Below are positions 49,973 through 60,963 of a stretch of 64,000 bases of DNA, piece by piece. The notes below the pieces were generated by a model. That model saw only the letters and a list, made by a program, of their open reading frames with translations. It did no database searches and was not told where the DNA came from. This DNA comes from Pseudomonas pudica. Its GTDB lineage: Bacteria; Pseudomonadota; Gammaproteobacteria; Pseudomonadales; Pseudomonadaceae. The translations under genes and the position numbers were made by a program. The stretch covers positions 186,001 to 250,000 of the forward strand of contig NZ_JADLJS010000001.1 of assembly GCF_015680405.1 (NCBI RefSeq), in the 5' to 3' direction. Position 1 is the stretch's first letter. Every line of letters begins with the position of its first letter.

Positions 49973-50932
49973 ATGGGCCTTTTGATCGACGGCCGCTGGC
50001 ATGATCAGTGGTATGAAAACGGCAAGGACGGCACGTTCAAACGCGAAAACGCCCAACGCCGCAATCAGCTACCCGCTCCCGAAGCTGGCCGCTACCACCT
50101 GTACGTCTCGCTGGCCTGCCCATGGGCACATCGCACCCTGATCTTCCGTGCCCTCAAGGGCCTGGAGCCACTGATCGACGTGTCAGTGGTCAGCTGGCTG
50201 ATGCAGGACCATGGCTGGACTTTCGACCGCCAGCAAGGCTCCAGCGGTGACCACCTCGACGCGCTGCAGTACCTGCACCAGCGCTACACCCAGGATGACC
50301 CGCACTACACCGGCCGCGTAACTGTACCGGTACTGTGGGACAAGAAAGAGAAACGCATTGTCAACAACGAGTCGTCGGAGATCATCCGCATCTTCAACAG
50401 CGCGTTCAACGAGCTGACCGGCAATACGCTCGACCTGTACCCACAGCCGCTGCGCCCGACCATCGAAGCGCTGAACGAGCGCATCTACCCGGCGGTGAAC
50501 AACGGCGTGTATCGCGCAGGTTTTGCCACTACGCAGGAAGCCTACGAGGCTGCATTTGACGAAGTGTTCAACGAACTGGACCACCTGGAAGACTTGCTCG
50601 GCCGCAATCGCTACCTGGCCGGGGAATACCTGACCGAGGCCGATGTGCGCCTGTTCACTACCTTGGTGCGCTTCGATGCGGTGTACCACGGGCACTTCAA
50701 GTGCAACCTGCGGCGCCTGAGCGATTACCACAACCTGTCGAACTGGCTGCGCGAGCTATATCAGTGGCCGGGGGTGGCGGGTACAGTGGACATGGAGCAT
50801 ATCCAGAAGCACTACTACATGAGCCACAAGACCATCAACCCGAACGGGATCGTGCCCAAGGGGCCACTGCAGGACTTCAACCTTGCGCATGATCGGGAGC
50901 GGTTGGCAGGCAAGGGGATCTGGCAGGCTTGA
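49973..50932 (+). CDS. yqjG: glutathionyl-hydroquinone reductase
   Basis: A 319-residue xi-class GST. The catalytic Cys49 is in SLACPWAHRTL, with the family N terminus GRWHDQWY, the glutathione site IVNNESSEIIRIFN and the C-terminal GPLQDFNL. The enzyme uses glutathione to reduce glutathionyl-hydroquinones, protecting against quinones. GGAG precedes the ATG by six bases. It is a single gene, convergent with cysG across a bidirectional hairpin. Confidence 0.93.
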   Translation: MGLLIDGRWHDQWYENGKDGTFKRENAQRRNQLPAPEAGRYHLYVSLACPWAHRTLIFRALKGLEPLIDVSVVSWLMQDHGWTFDRQQGSSGDHLDALQYLHQRYTQDDPHYTGRVTVPVLWDKKEKRIVNNESSEIIRIFNSAFNELTGNTLDLYPQPLRPTIEALNERIYPAVNNGVYRAGFATTQEAYEAAFDEVFNELDHLEDLLGRNRYLAGEYLTEADVRLFTTLVRFDAVYHGHFKCNLRRLSDYHNLSNWLRELYQWPGVAGTVDMEHIQKHYYMSHKTINPNGIVPKGPLQDFNLAHDRERLAGKGIWQA

Positions 50933-50934
50933 GA

Positions 50935-50963
50935 TTGTCGGGGCCGCAAAGCGGCCCCCACAA
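50935..50963. terminator. bidirectional hairpin between yqjG and cysG
   Basis: The arms TTGTCGGGGCCGC and GCGGCCCCCACAA pair with one mismatch around AAA. It sits two bases after the yqjG stop and three bases from the cysG stop. Confidence 0.75.
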
Positions 50964-50965
50964 TT

Positions 50966-52357
50966 TCAGCTGTTCTGCGAGCCTTCGAACCACGCCAGCT
51001 TGTCACGCAACTGCACCACTTCCCCGACAATCACCAGGGTCGGCGCGTGCACTTCATGCTGGGCCACCAGGTCCGGCAAGTCCGCCAGTGTGCCAGTGAA
51101 CACCCGTTGATTTCGCGTAGTCCCCTGCTGCACCAGTGCTGCCGGGGTACTGGCCGCGCGGCCATGGCGAATCAGCTCGGCGCAGATGGTCGGCAAGCCT
51201 ACCAAGCCCATGTAGAACACCAGAGTCTGCGCCGGCGCCACCAGGTCATGCCAAGGCAGGTTGCTGGTGCCGTCCTTCAGGTGCCCGGTCACGAAACGCA
51301 CCGACTGGGCATGGTCGCGGTGAGTCAGCGGAATCCCACCATAGGCGGAACACCCACTGGCCGCAGTAATGCCCGGCACCACCTGGAATGGGATGCCATG
51401 CTCGGCCAGTTCTTCGATCTCTTCGCCGCCCCGGCCGAAGATGAACGGGTCGCCGCCCTTCAGACGCAGCACACGCTTGCCCTGCTGGGCCAGATCGACC
51501 AGCAGTCGGTTGATCTGGTCCTGAGGCACGGCATGATCGGCGCGACGCTTGCCCACGTAGATACGCTCGGCATCGCGGCGGCACATCTCGATGATCGCCG
51601 GTGCTACCAGGCGATCGTACAGCACCACGTCGGCCTGCTGCATCAGACGCAAGGCACGGAAGGTCAGCAAGTCCGGATCGCCCGGGCCCGCCCCCACCAG
51701 GTACACTTCACCGCCTTGCTGCACCGGCGCACCGTCGACCATCGCCTGCAACAGGCGCTCGGCCTCGGCGCCCTGCCCGGCCAGCTGACGCTCGGCAATC
51801 GGCCCCTGGAACACGGTTTCCCAGAAGCCTCGGCGTTGGTTGACGTCCGGGTACAAGGCCTTGACCTTGTCGCGGAAGCGCGCGGCCAGGCCGGCCAGCT
51901 CGCCATAGGCGGACGGGATCCAGGCTTCCAGCTTGGCGCGAATCAAACGCGCCAGCACCGGGGCATCACCGCCACTGGACACCGCAACCACCAACGGCGA
52001 ACGATCGACGATCGCCGGGAAGATCACCGTGCACAGGGCCGGCGCATCCACCACGTTGACGGGCAGGCTCAGGGCCTGCGCATCCGCCGACACCTGGGCA
52101 TTGAGCCCAGGGTCGTCGGTGGCCGCGATCACCAGCCGGCAACCGACCAGATCGGCTGCCAGATAGCCGCGCACCAGCACCTCGCCGCCACCTTCCCGGG
52201 CCAACGCGGCCAACTGGCCGTCGACATCCGGTGCAACCACGCGCAGCGCGGCGCCGGCATCGGCCAGCAGGCGCGCCTTGCGCAAGGCGATCTCACCGCC
52301 GCCGACGACCAGCACGCGGCCGCCCTGCAGCTTGTGGAACAGCGGCAGGTAATCCAT
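50966..52357 (-). CDS. cysG: siroheme synthase CysG
   Basis: A 463-residue bifunctional enzyme. The N-terminal precorrin-2 dehydrogenase/ferrochelatase part (about 1-210) opens [20 protein letters not shown] with the NAD motif. The C-terminal uroporphyrinogen-III methyltransferase (about 215-460) begins [20 protein letters not shown] and contains [15 protein letters not shown]. It makes siroheme for sulfite and nitrite reductases. It directly follows serS with no gap, so the two are co-transcribed. Confidence 0.96.
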   Translation of the reverse strand: MDYLPLFHKLQGGRVLVVGGGEIALRKARLLADAGAALRVVAPDVDGQLAALAREGGGEVLVRGYLAADLVGCRLVIAATDDPGLNAQVSADAQALSLPVNVVDAPALCTVIFPAIVDRSPLVVAVSSGGDAPVLARLIRAKLEAWIPSAYGELAGLAARFRDKVKALYPDVNQRRGFWETVFQGPIAERQLAGQGAEAERLLQAMVDGAPVQQGGEVYLVGAGPGDPDLLTFRALRLMQQADVVLYDRLVAPAIIEMCRRDAERIYVGKRRADHAVPQDQINRLLVDLAQQGKRVLRLKGGDPFIFGRGGEEIEELAEHGIPFQVVPGITAASGCSAYGGIPLTHRDHAQSVRFVTGHLKDGTSNLPWHDLVAPAQTLVFYMGLVGLPTICAELIRHGRAASTPAALVQQGTTRNQRVFTGTLADLPDLVAQHEVHAPTLVIVGEVVQLRDKLAWFEGSQNS

Positions 52358-53650
<1,293 letters not shown>

Positions 53651-53668
53651 TTATGTGTAGGTGTTGGT

Positions 53669-54043
53669 TCAGAATCGGGTCAGGGACAGGCCGACCCAGG
53701 TCGCGAGCAGCCCGCCCACCACGCTGATACCGGTATAGCCCAGAGCCAGCGGCACTTGCCCGCTCTCCAGCAGGCGTACGGTATCCAGCGAAAAGGAGGA
53801 AAAAGTCGTCAGGCCACCGAGGAAGCCGACGATCAGCCCGGCGCGCAGCTCGACCGGCACGATCGGCTTGTGCAGGAACAGGCCATAGAGCAGGCCGATC
53901 AGAAGGCAGCCAACCAGGTTGACCGCCAGCGTACCGAGATAGAAGTGTCGTGACCAGTGGGCAGCCACCCAGTTGGTGGTAGCAAAGCGCAACAAAGTAC
54001 CGGCAATACCACCAGCGCTGACAGCGGCAATCAGTGCAATCAC
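53669..54043 (-). CDS. crcB: fluoride exporter CrcB/Fluc
   Basis: A 124-residue membrane protein with four TM helices and the Fluc hallmarks: [10 protein letters not shown] near the N terminus, [20 protein letters not shown] with the pore Asn, and [16 protein letters not shown] with the conserved TFSS. It works as a dual-topology dimer exporting F-. It starts with GTG at 54043, overlapping the rarA stop (GTGA). I see no fluoride riboswitch upstream; its expression is tied to rarA. Confidence 0.94.
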   Translation of the reverse strand: MIALIAAVSAGGIAGTLLRFATTNWVAAHWSRHFYLGTLAVNLVGCLLIGLLYGLFLHKPIVPVELRAGLIVGFLGGLTTFSSFSLDTVRLLESGQVPLALGYTGISVVGGLLATWVGLSLTRF

Positions 54044-55365
54044 GGTTTTCTCCGCTGACGGGGGCTGTTGCGGTCAAGGTCGGCGAGGTGGCGCAGCTTC
54101 TCGCCAATCTTCAGTTCCAGGCCACGGGGCACCGGCTGATAGTACTGGCGCGGCTCGAGCTCCTCGGGGAAGTAGTCTTCGCCGGCGGCATAGGCGTCGG
54201 GTTCATCGTGGGCATAGCGGTACTCGTCGCCATAGCCCAGTTGTTTCATCAATTTGGTCGGGGCGTTGCGCAGGTGCAGCGGCACTTCCAGCGAGCCATG
54301 CTCGGCGGCCTCGCGCAGGGCGGTCTTGAAGCCCATGTACACCGCGTTGCTTTTCGGCGCACAAGCAAGGTAGGTGATGGCCTGGGCCACCGCCAGTTCA
54401 CCCTCGGGGCTGCCCAGGCGCTCTTGTACATCCCACGCCGCCAGGCACAGGCTGAGTGCGCGCGGGTCGGCATTGCCGATGTCTTCGCTGGCCATGCGCA
54501 CCACGCGGCGGGCAATGTACAGCGGGTCGCAACCGCCATCGAGCATGCGCGCGAACCAGTAAAGGGCTCCATCGGGGTTGGAGCCGCGCACCGACTTGTG
54601 CAACGCGGAAATCTGGTCGTAGAACGCCTCGCCACCCTTGTCGAAGCGGCGGCGGCTGTCGCCGAGCAGGCTCTGCAGCATCTCGACGTCGATCTCGCTG
54701 CCGTCTTCAGCCAGGTCCGAGGCGTTTTCCAGGAAGTTGAGCATGCGCCGGCCATCGCCGTCGGCGGCGGCCATCAGCATCTTGAAGGCGTCGTCACCAA
54801 CCCGCAGGTTGCGCTTGCCCAGGCCGCGTTCTTCTGTCAGAGCGCGGTTGACCAGCTTGCGCAGTGCTGCCTCATCCAGGCTCTTGAGCACATAAACCCG
54901 CGCCCGCGACAGCAATGCGTTGTTCAGCTCGAACGACGGGTTTTCGGTAGTGGCGCCAATGAACAGCAGCGTGCCGTCTTCCACATAGGGCAGGAAGGCA
55001 TCCTGCTGCGACTTGTTGAAACGGTGCACTTCGTCGACGAACAGGATGGTGCGGCGGCCGTACTGACCAGCCTGCTGCTTGGCCACCTCGACCGCCTGGC
55101 GGATCTCCTTCACCCCGGCCAGTACTGCCGATACCGTTTCGAAGTGCGCATCGCAGAACTGCGCCAGCAGCCGCGCGAGGGTGGTCTTGCCCACCCCCGG
55201 CGGCCCCCAGAAGATCATCGAGTGCAGCGCACCCTGCTCCAGCGCCTCGCGCAGCGGTTTGCCGCGCGCCAGCAGGTGCTCCTGGCCGACATACTCGTCC
55301 AGGTTGGACGGGCGCAGGCGAGCGGCCAGGGGCTGGGCGACGGGTTCGCTTCGAAACAGGTCCAT
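54040..55365 (-). CDS. rarA: replication-associated recombination protein A
   Basis: A 441-residue AAA+ ATPase of the RarA/MgsA/WRNIP1 family. Walker [15 protein letters not shown] is near residue 55, Walker [12 protein letters not shown] near 112, and sensor-1 [14 protein letters not shown] follows. The C-terminal helical tetramerisation part has [20 protein letters not shown]. It acts at stalled forks. It lies between lolA and crcB and is coupled to crcB by a GTGA overlap. Confidence 0.95.
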   Translation of the reverse strand: MDLFRSEPVAQPLAARLRPSNLDEYVGQEHLLARGKPLREALEQGALHSMIFWGPPGVGKTTLARLLAQFCDAHFETVSAVLAGVKEIRQAVEVAKQQAGQYGRRTILFVDEVHRFNKSQQDAFLPYVEDGTLLFIGATTENPSFELNNALLSRARVYVLKSLDEAALRKLVNRALTEERGLGKRNLRVGDDAFKMLMAAADGDGRRMLNFLENASDLAEDGSEIDVEMLQSLLGDSRRRFDKGGEAFYDQISALHKSVRGSNPDGALYWFARMLDGGCDPLYIARRVVRMASEDIGNADPRALSLCLAAWDVQERLGSPEGELAVAQAITYLACAPKSNAVYMGFKTALREAAEHGSLEVPLHLRNAPTKLMKQLGYGDEYRYAHDEPDAYAAGEDYFPEELEPRQYYQPVPRGLELKIGEKLRHLADLDRNSPRQRRKP

Positions 55366-55377
55366 GGCGAGCTCTGG

Positions 55378-56013
55378 TTACTCCTTGATGACGTCCGCGC
55401 CTTTGGGGATGTCGAACTTGAACTTGCTGTCCGGCACCGGCTGGTTGGCTTTCACGCCATTGAACAGGATGTTGGTGCGCTGGCCGACGCTGTCGATCAG
55501 CTGCATGTCGTTGATCAGGCCCTTGCGGAACGACACGCGCAGCGAGTCGAACAGGGTGTCCTTGGTCTTCGGCTTGAGGGTGAAGTCCATCACTTCGCCC
55601 TGCTCCTTCGAGCTGATGTCGAAGCTCTGGCTGATCTTCGACACGTCACCGGACAGCAGCAGCGCCGGGGTCTGGTTCAGGCGCTGGTCGAGCTTCTTGA
55701 TGGTGGCCTGTTCCAGGTCCGGATCCCACAGGGTGACGTTCTTGCCGTCGGATACCACCACCTGCTCCTGCGGCGCATCGGTGTGCCAGTAGAACAGGCC
55801 TGGGCGCTTGACGGTCATCTTGCCGGAGGTTTCCTGCAGGCTGGTGCCGCCGGCATCCAGCGTCAGCTGGGAAAAGTTGGCCTCGATGGTCTGCGACTTT
55901 TCCAGCAATTGGGTCAGGCGTTGTACGTCTTGCTCACCGGCAAAAGCCGATACGGTGGCCGACACAGAAGCCGCGGCCAGGGCAGAAACCAACAGCATGC
56001 GAATCGCGCGCAT
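55378..56013 (-). CDS. lolA: outer-membrane lipoprotein carrier LolA
   Basis: A 211-residue periplasmic chaperone precursor. The signal peptide ([20 protein letters not shown], then VSAFAGE) is followed by the LolA half barrel with [20 protein letters not shown] and [13 protein letters not shown], where the Pro-Gly-Phe-Trp loop is typical. It carries lipoproteins from LolCDE to LolB. I start at ATG 56013, six bases after GAGG; two upstream ATG codons give longer, polar N termini. It sits between ftsK and rarA. Confidence 0.95.
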   Translation of the reverse strand: MRAIRMLLVSALAAASVSATVSAFAGEQDVQRLTQLLEKSQTIEANFSQLTLDAGGTSLQETSGKMTVKRPGLFYWHTDAPQEQVVVSDGKNVTLWDPDLEQATIKKLDQRLNQTPALLLSGDVSKISQSFDISSKEQGEVMDFTLKPKTKDTLFDSLRVSFRKGLINDMQLIDSVGQRTNILFNGVKANQPVPDSKFKFDIPKGADVIKE

Positions 56014-56075
56014 GGGAGTCCTCATCGAGCATTGAAAAGACCGGGCGCCACCGTTGGCACCCGGCAAGGTGTACG

Positions 56076-58571
56076 TCAGTCGCGCGGGCCGCCCGGGGCA
56101 ATCACTTCCCGCGAGCCGTTGCTGTTCATGGGGGTGACCACGCCGGCCATTTCCATGGCTTCGATCATGCGGGCGGCGCGGTTGTAGCCGATCTTCAGTT
56201 TGCGCTGCACGGCCGAGATGGATGCGCGACGGCTTTCCAGCACGAACTGCACAGCCTCATCATACAGGGCGTCGCTTTCCGAATCTTCGCCATCGCCACC
56301 GCCACCACCGCCGCCTTCGAAGCCGCTGCCGGCCTCCTCGACGCCGTTGAGGATGTCGTCGTTGTAGTCCGGAGCGCCGCGCAGCTTCCACGCCTCCACC
56401 ACGCGGTGCACCTCGTCGTCGGAGACGAACGCGCCGTGGACACGGATCGGCAAGCTGGTGCCTGGCGGCATGTACAGCATGTCACCGTGGCCCAGCAACT
56501 GCTCGGCACCACCCTGGTCGATGATGGTCCGCGAGTCGATCTTGCTCGACACCTGGAACGCCATGCGGGTCGGGATGTTGGCCTTGATCAGGCCGGTAAT
56601 CACGTCTACCGACGGGCGTTGGGTAGCGAGGATCAGGTGGATACCGGCTGCACGTGCCTTCTGGGCGATACGGGCGATCAGCTCTTCGACCTTCTTGCCG
56701 ACGATCATCATCATGTCGGCGAATTCGTCGACCACCACCACGATGGTCGGCAGGGTTTTCAACGCAGGCGGCTCGTCGTCCATGCTCTCGCGGCGGTACA
56801 GCGGGTCATGGATGATCTCGCCAGCTTCCTGGGCGTCCTTGATCTTGCGGTTGAAGCCGGCCAGGTTACGCACGCCCATGGCCGCCATCAGCTTGTAGCG
56901 ACGCTCCATCTCGGCCACGCTCCAGCGCAAGGCGTTGGCAGCGTCCTTCATGTCGGTGACCACCGGGCACAGCAGGTGCGGGATGCCTTCGTAGATCGAC
57001 AGTTCGAGCATTTTAGGGTCGATCATGATCAGCCGCGCATCTTCCGGGCTGGACTTGAACAGGATCGACAGGATCATCGCGTTCACACCCACCGACTTGC
57101 CGGAACCGGTGGTACCGGCCACCAGCAGGTGCGGCATCTTGGCCAGGTCGGTGATCACCGGCTTGCCGCCGATGTCGTGGCCCAGGGCCAGGGTGACCGG
57201 CGATTTCTGCTCGTCGTACTGCGGCGTGGCCAGCACTTCGGAGAAGCGCACCATCTGCCGGTTTTCGTTGGGGATCTCGATACCCACGGTGGTCTTGCCG
57301 GGGATGACCTCGACCACACGCACACTGGTCACCGCCAGCGAACGCGCCAGGTCCTTGGCCAGGTTGGCGATACGGCTGACCTTCACGCCCGCGGCCGGCT
57401 GGATTTCGTAACGGGTAATTACCGGGCCCGGGTGGATCGAGTCCACCGCCACTTCCACGCCGAATTCCTTGAGCTTGATTTCCAGCAGCTGGCCGACACC
57501 GGCCAGGGATTCCGGCGAGTACTCGATCTTCTTCTGTTCGGCCGGGTCGAGGATGGAAATCGACGGCAAGGTGCCTTCCACCGCGCTGTCGACGAACAGC
57601 GGCGCCTGCTTCTCCTTCATCACCCGCTTGCTCGGCTCCGGCGCCCTGGCGGGTGTCGGCGGCACGATCATCGGGGCCGCGGCAGGTTGTTCGCGGGAGA
57701 TTATCGGCTCACGCGGTGCCGGCGACTCGCGCGGCACCACGGGCTCGCGTGACAGGGTTGGCTCACGTGGCTCGGCTGGCTGTGCAAATGCTTCTTCACG
57801 TTTGAAGATACGCTCGCGCAGCCCCGGCTTGGCCGGCTCGTGCCTGTCAGCGGCCATCGGCGCGGGCTTGACCGCCACCGGCTCGTCCTCGCGCAACTGC
57901 GCCTCCAGGCGTTTGCGCTCGTTGCGCGCTTCCCACCAACGGTTGGCGGCGCCCTGCACCAGCTCGAACAGGTCGAGAGTGATCTTGCCGGTCAGGTCCA
58001 TCACCTTGAACCAGGACAGGTCGGTGAAAACGGTCAAGCCGAACAGGAACAGGGCAATGAACATCAGCGTGCTGCCTTGCACGTTCAGCAGGTTGCGCGC
58101 CAGGTCGCCCAGGCTCTCGCCCAGTGCGCCACCGGCGGAGAACGGCATGCTCGCAGGCGGGTGGAAATGAATATGCGCCAGCGCCGCACCCGACAGCACC
58201 AGGAATACAAGGCCGATCAGCCGCCAGGAAAACAGCCAGCCGCTCCAGCCCCAGGGCTGGTGGCGTTCGCGAAAGATCTGCCAGGTCTTTATCGCCAGCA
58301 GCAGCGGGAAGATGTAGGCAAAGTACCCCAGTACCATGAACAGGATGTCGGCGAAGTAGGCACCGGCACGCCCGGCGGCGTTCTGCACCTGGTCGACGTT
58401 GCTGGTGTGGCTGAAGCCCGGGTCCGACGTATCGTAGGTCAGCAGCGCCATCCACAGGTACAGGCACAGGGCGCCGACAGCGATCAACGCACCTTCCTTG
58501 AGGCGATAATGCAGCTGCTGCCGCCACAGAGGGACGGGCAAGGGAGCTGGAGTTGCGGTGGATTTCTTCAA
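56076..58571 (-). CDS. ftsK: DNA translocase FtsK
   Basis: About 831 residues from TTG 58571 ([19 protein letters not shown]). Four N-terminal TM segments (about 25-190) anchor it at the septum. A Pro/Glu-rich linker follows (about 230-380), then the motor with Walker A in [15 protein letters not shown] and Walker [12 protein letters not shown], and the C-terminal gamma winged helix ([20 protein letters not shown]) that reads KOPS. It moves chromosome ends for XerCD. The start is inferred: ATG 58679 would add 36 residues unlike the family. Confidence 0.94.
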   Translation of the reverse strand: MKKSTATPAPLPVPLWRQQLHYRLKEGALIAVGALCLYLWMALLTYDTSDPGFSHTSNVDQVQNAAGRAGAYFADILFMVLGYFAYIFPLLLAIKTWQIFRERHQPWGWSGWLFSWRLIGLVFLVLSGAALAHIHFHPPASMPFSAGGALGESLGDLARNLLNVQGSTLMFIALFLFGLTVFTDLSWFKVMDLTGKITLDLFELVQGAANRWWEARNERKRLEAQLREDEPVAVKPAPMAADRHEPAKPGLRERIFKREEAFAQPAEPREPTLSREPVVPRESPAPREPIISREQPAAAPMIVPPTPARAPEPSKRVMKEKQAPLFVDSAVEGTLPSISILDPAEQKKIEYSPESLAGVGQLLEIKLKEFGVEVAVDSIHPGPVITRYEIQPAAGVKVSRIANLAKDLARSLAVTSVRVVEVIPGKTTVGIEIPNENRQMVRFSEVLATPQYDEQKSPVTLALGHDIGGKPVITDLAKMPHLLVAGTTGSGKSVGVNAMILSILFKSSPEDARLIMIDPKMLELSIYEGIPHLLCPVVTDMKDAANALRWSVAEMERRYKLMAAMGVRNLAGFNRKIKDAQEAGEIIHDPLYRRESMDDEPPALKTLPTIVVVVDEFADMMMIVGKKVEELIARIAQKARAAGIHLILATQRPSVDVITGLIKANIPTRMAFQVSSKIDSRTIIDQGGAEQLLGHGDMLYMPPGTSLPIRVHGAFVSDDEVHRVVEAWKLRGAPDYNDDILNGVEEAGSGFEGGGGGGGDGEDSESDALYDEAVQFVLESRRASISAVQRKLKIGYNRAARMIEAMEMAGVVTPMNSNGSREVIAPGGPRD

Positions 58572-58857
58572 AACGCGTCTATTCCTGCGCGTGCTGCGCG
58601 TCCAATAGTGATCGGCCGACGGTGCGGCCAATGAACCACTACTTTTAACATTACTGCCCGCCAGCCGCCATGGCAGCACGCCGTAAGGAGCTTGAGTGGG
58701 GGCGACTTTCGTATACCTGCAATTTGAGCACGCATTGTCTTCTGTGACAAAGGCTTATGCTGTGTTTTTGCACAGGTGTGACAGCAAATTTAGCGGATGG
58801 TGCCTGCGGTTTCATGAATGTGTAAGAAATTGCCTATTTTCATCGCCAGTGCCGGCC
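58572..58857. other. intergenic region upstream of ftsK, no gene seen
   Basis: The 440-base gap between the divergent ftsK and aat genes contains the 5' region of ftsK and, at 58858-58942, a REP pair. In 58680-58857 I see AT-richer sequence (for example TGTGTTTTTGCACAGGTGTG) suited to a promoter but no ORF, tRNA or strong hairpin. Confidence 0.4.
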
Positions 58858-58942
58858 TCTTTGCGGGCTCGCCCGCCCCCACAGTTACCCCGCAGGGTTC
58901 AGAGCCTGTAAATGGCCTGTGGAAGCGGGCAAGCCCGCGAAG
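58858..58942. repeat. REP inverted pair
   Basis: The arms with GCGGGCTCGCCCGCCCCCAC (left, to 58883) and CCTGTGGAAGCGGGCAAGCC (right, from 58916) face each other around 32 bases in the ftsK-aat gap. Confidence 0.75.
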
Positions 58943-59015
58943 AAGCCAAAGAGATTGACCCTGCTTTTCACCCGCGCCATGCTGCCCTCTCCCCTCCCCC
59001 ACCGCACGATAGACC

Positions 59016-59696
59016 ATGCTCACCTGGCTGACCCGCGACTCGTTGACCTTCCCGCCCCTGGAAAAGGCCCTGCACGACCCCAACGGCCTGCTCGCCGCTG
59101 GCGGCGACCTGAGCCCCGAGCGCCTGGTGCAGGCCTATCGCCATGGCTGCTTCCCGTGGTACCAGGACGGCCAGCCGATCCTCTGGTGGTCACCCGACCC
59201 GCGCACCGTGCTGCTTCCGGACCAGCTGCACGTGTCGCGCTCGCTGGCCAAGTTGATGCGCCAGGGCCGCTACCAGGTCAGCTTCGACACCGACTTCCCG
59301 GCGGTGATCGCCGCCTGCGCCGCGCCACGCGACTACGCCGACGGCACCTGGATCACCGACACCATGCGCGCCGCCTACTGCGAGCTGCACCGACGCGGCA
59401 TCGCTCATTCGGTGGAGGTGCGCCAGGACGGCGAGCTGGTTGGTGGCCTGTACGGCCTGGCCATCGGCCAGCTGTTCTTCGGCGAATCGATGTTCAGCCG
59501 CGCCGACAATGCATCCAAGGTCGGCTTCGTGACCCTGGTCAACCACCTGCGCCAAGCCGGTTTCGTCCTCATCGACTGCCAGATGCCGACCAACCACCTG
59601 CACAGTCTGGGGGCACATGCCATCAGCCGCGCCGAGTTCGCCGCCTACCTGGCACGCCACCTCGACCAGCCCAATAGCGCCACATGGCTTCCCTAG
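59016..59696 (+). CDS. aat: leucyl/phenylalanyl-tRNA-protein transferase
   Basis: A 226-residue Aat enzyme. It opens [20 protein letters not shown], then [20 protein letters not shown] and [20 protein letters not shown], and keeps [16 protein letters not shown] and FVLIDCQM. It adds Leu or Phe from tRNA to proteins with N-terminal Arg or Lys, making N-degrons for ClpS-ClpAP. It is followed after 56 bases by bpt; clpA and clpS lie 1.3-4 kb downstream on the other strand, so the whole N-degron route is in this window. Confidence 0.96.
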   Translation: MLTWLTRDSLTFPPLEKALHDPNGLLAAGGDLSPERLVQAYRHGCFPWYQDGQPILWWSPDPRTVLLPDQLHVSRSLAKLMRQGRYQVSFDTDFPAVIAACAAPRDYADGTWITDTMRAAYCELHRRGIAHSVEVRQDGELVGGLYGLAIGQLFFGESMFSRADNASKVGFVTLVNHLRQAGFVLIDCQMPTNHLHSLGAHAISRAEFAAYLARHLDQPNSATWLP

Positions 59697-59752
59697 GCGA
59701 GTTCCCATAGCTGGCTTACACTTAAAGCAAAGTCTCACCGAGGGGGTTGATC

Positions 59753-60460
59753 ATGACAGAGTTGGCGCGGTTGAAGTTCTATGCCACTCAGCCCCACTCC
59801 TGCAGCTACCTGCCCGACGAACAGGCAACCACGCTGTTCCTCGACCCCAGCCAGCCGATGGACGTGCACGTGTACGCCGACCTTTCGGAAATGGGTTTCC
59901 GCCGCAGTGGCGATCACCTGTACCGCCCGCACTGCCAGAACTGCAATGCCTGCGTGCCGGCACGCATCCCGGCGGCGCGCTTCATCCCCAACCGCCAGCA
60001 ACGGCGCATTCTCAAGCGCAACGCCGACCTGACCGTGACCGCCGCACGCCCGGCGTTCAAGGAAGAGTACTTCGAGCTGTACCGGCGCTACATCGAAACG
60101 CGCCACGCCGATGGTGACATGTACCCGCCCAGCCGCGACCAGTTCTCCACCTTTCTGGTGCGCGACCTGCCGTTCTGCTGGTTCTACGAATTCCGCCTGG
60201 AAGGCCGTTTGATGGCAGTGGCGGTGTGCGACCTGCTGCCCAACGGGCTGTCGGCGGTATACACCTTCTACGAGCCGGACGAAGAACGCCGCAGCCTGGG
60301 CCGCTTTGCCATCCTCTGGCAGATCACCGAAGCCCTGCGCCAGGACCTGGAGGCGGTTTACCTGGGTTACTGGATCAAGAACTGCAAGAAAATGAACTAC
60401 AAGACGCAGTATCGGCCTATCGAATTGTTGATAAATCAGCGCTGGGTCACCCTCAACTGA
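59753..60460 (+). CDS. bpt: aspartate/glutamate leucyltransferase
   Basis: A 235-residue bacterial arginyl-transferase-like enzyme. The N-terminal metal/heme-type Cys motif reads [14 protein letters not shown]. The C-terminal GNAT half has [40 protein letters not shown] and [20 protein letters not shown]. It puts Leu on N-terminal Asp or Glu, feeding ClpS. The start is ATG 59753 after GAGGGGG; a TTG at 59747 is possible. It sits between aat and infA as in other pseudomonads. Confidence 0.95.
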   Translation: MTELARLKFYATQPHSCSYLPDEQATTLFLDPSQPMDVHVYADLSEMGFRRSGDHLYRPHCQNCNACVPARIPAARFIPNRQQRRILKRNADLTVTAARPAFKEEYFELYRRYIETRHADGDMYPPSRDQFSTFLVRDLPFCWFYEFRLEGRLMAVAVCDLLPNGLSAVYTFYEPDEERRSLGRFAILWQITEALRQDLEAVYLGYWIKNCKKMNYKTQYRPIELLINQRWVTLN

Positions 60461-60466
60461 AAGGCA

Positions 60467-60496
60467 TTGGCTTGACACACAGTTTTCGGGCATAAT
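60467..60496 (+). promoter_or_regulatory. putative sigma-70 promoter of infA
   Basis: CATAAT at 60491-60496 fits a -10 box. TTGGCT at 60467-60472 is 18 bases upstream; the better -35 match TTGACA at 60472-60477 is only 13 bases away, so the -35 assignment is open. The infA ATG follows 66 bases after the -10, leaving a leader of about 60 bases. Confidence 0.5.
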
Positions 60497-60562
60497 CCAC
60501 GCCACTTTTTTGCCCGGTGCGGTTATGCGTCGGGCCAACACTGGATCCGAGGGCTCTACTGC

Positions 60563-60781
60563 ATGTCGAAAGAAGACAGCTTCGAAATGGAAGGTACTGT
60601 CGTCGACACCCTGCCCAACACCATGTTCCGCGTGGAGTTGGAAAACGGGCACGTCGTAACCGCGCACATCTCCGGAAAGATGCGCAAGAACTACATCCGT
60701 ATTCTCACTGGCGACAAAGTCCGCGTCGAACTGACGCCGTACGACCTGAGCAAGGGCCGCATCACTTATCGTGCGCGCTAA
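60563..60781 (+). CDS. infA: translation initiation factor IF-1
   Basis: A 72-residue OB-fold protein, the exact family length. It begins [20 protein letters not shown] and contains [20 protein letters not shown] and [22 protein letters not shown]-1 binds the ribosomal A site during initiation. It has its own promoter-like sequence and a terminator (60794-60823). Confidence 0.98.
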
Positions 60782-60793
60782 GCTCAAGCCATG

Positions 60794-60823
60794 AAAAAGC
60801 CCGGCCATGTGCCGGGCTTTTTT
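60794..60823 (+). terminator. rho-independent terminator after infA
   Basis: The arms AGCCCGGC (60798-60805) and GCCGGGCT (60811-60818), extended by A/T pairs, with a 5-base loop and six T. Confidence 0.9.
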
Positions 60824-60856
60824 GTACCTGTCAGATTGTAGGGGCTGCGTAGCAGC

Positions 60857-60945
60857 CCTGTGGGAGCAGGTTCACCCGCGAAGAGCCCAACGCGATGGAT
60901 GGCACCGGCTGCGCCGGTGTTCGCGACTAAAGCCGCTCCCACAGG
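60857..60945. repeat. REP inverted pair
   Basis: The arms CCTGTGGGAGCAGGTTCACC (from 60857) and AAGCCGCTCCCACAGG (to 60945) enclose an inner CACCGGC/GCCGGTG hairpin between infA and clpA. Confidence 0.78.
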
Positions 60946-60963
60946 TACAGCCCTGCCCCGTTT

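Noticed and set aside
53995..54060. Possible fluoride riboswitch before crcB
   Set aside because: crcB starts inside the rarA stop codon (GTGA) and no leader exists to hold the aptamer.
54034..56187. 717-codon open frame on the plus strand
   Set aside because: It is antisense to rarA and lolA, both with clear family motifs.
56406..57752. 448-codon open frame on the plus strand over ftsK
   Set aside because: It is a His/Asp/Arg-rich shadow of the FtsK motor domain with no protein family features.
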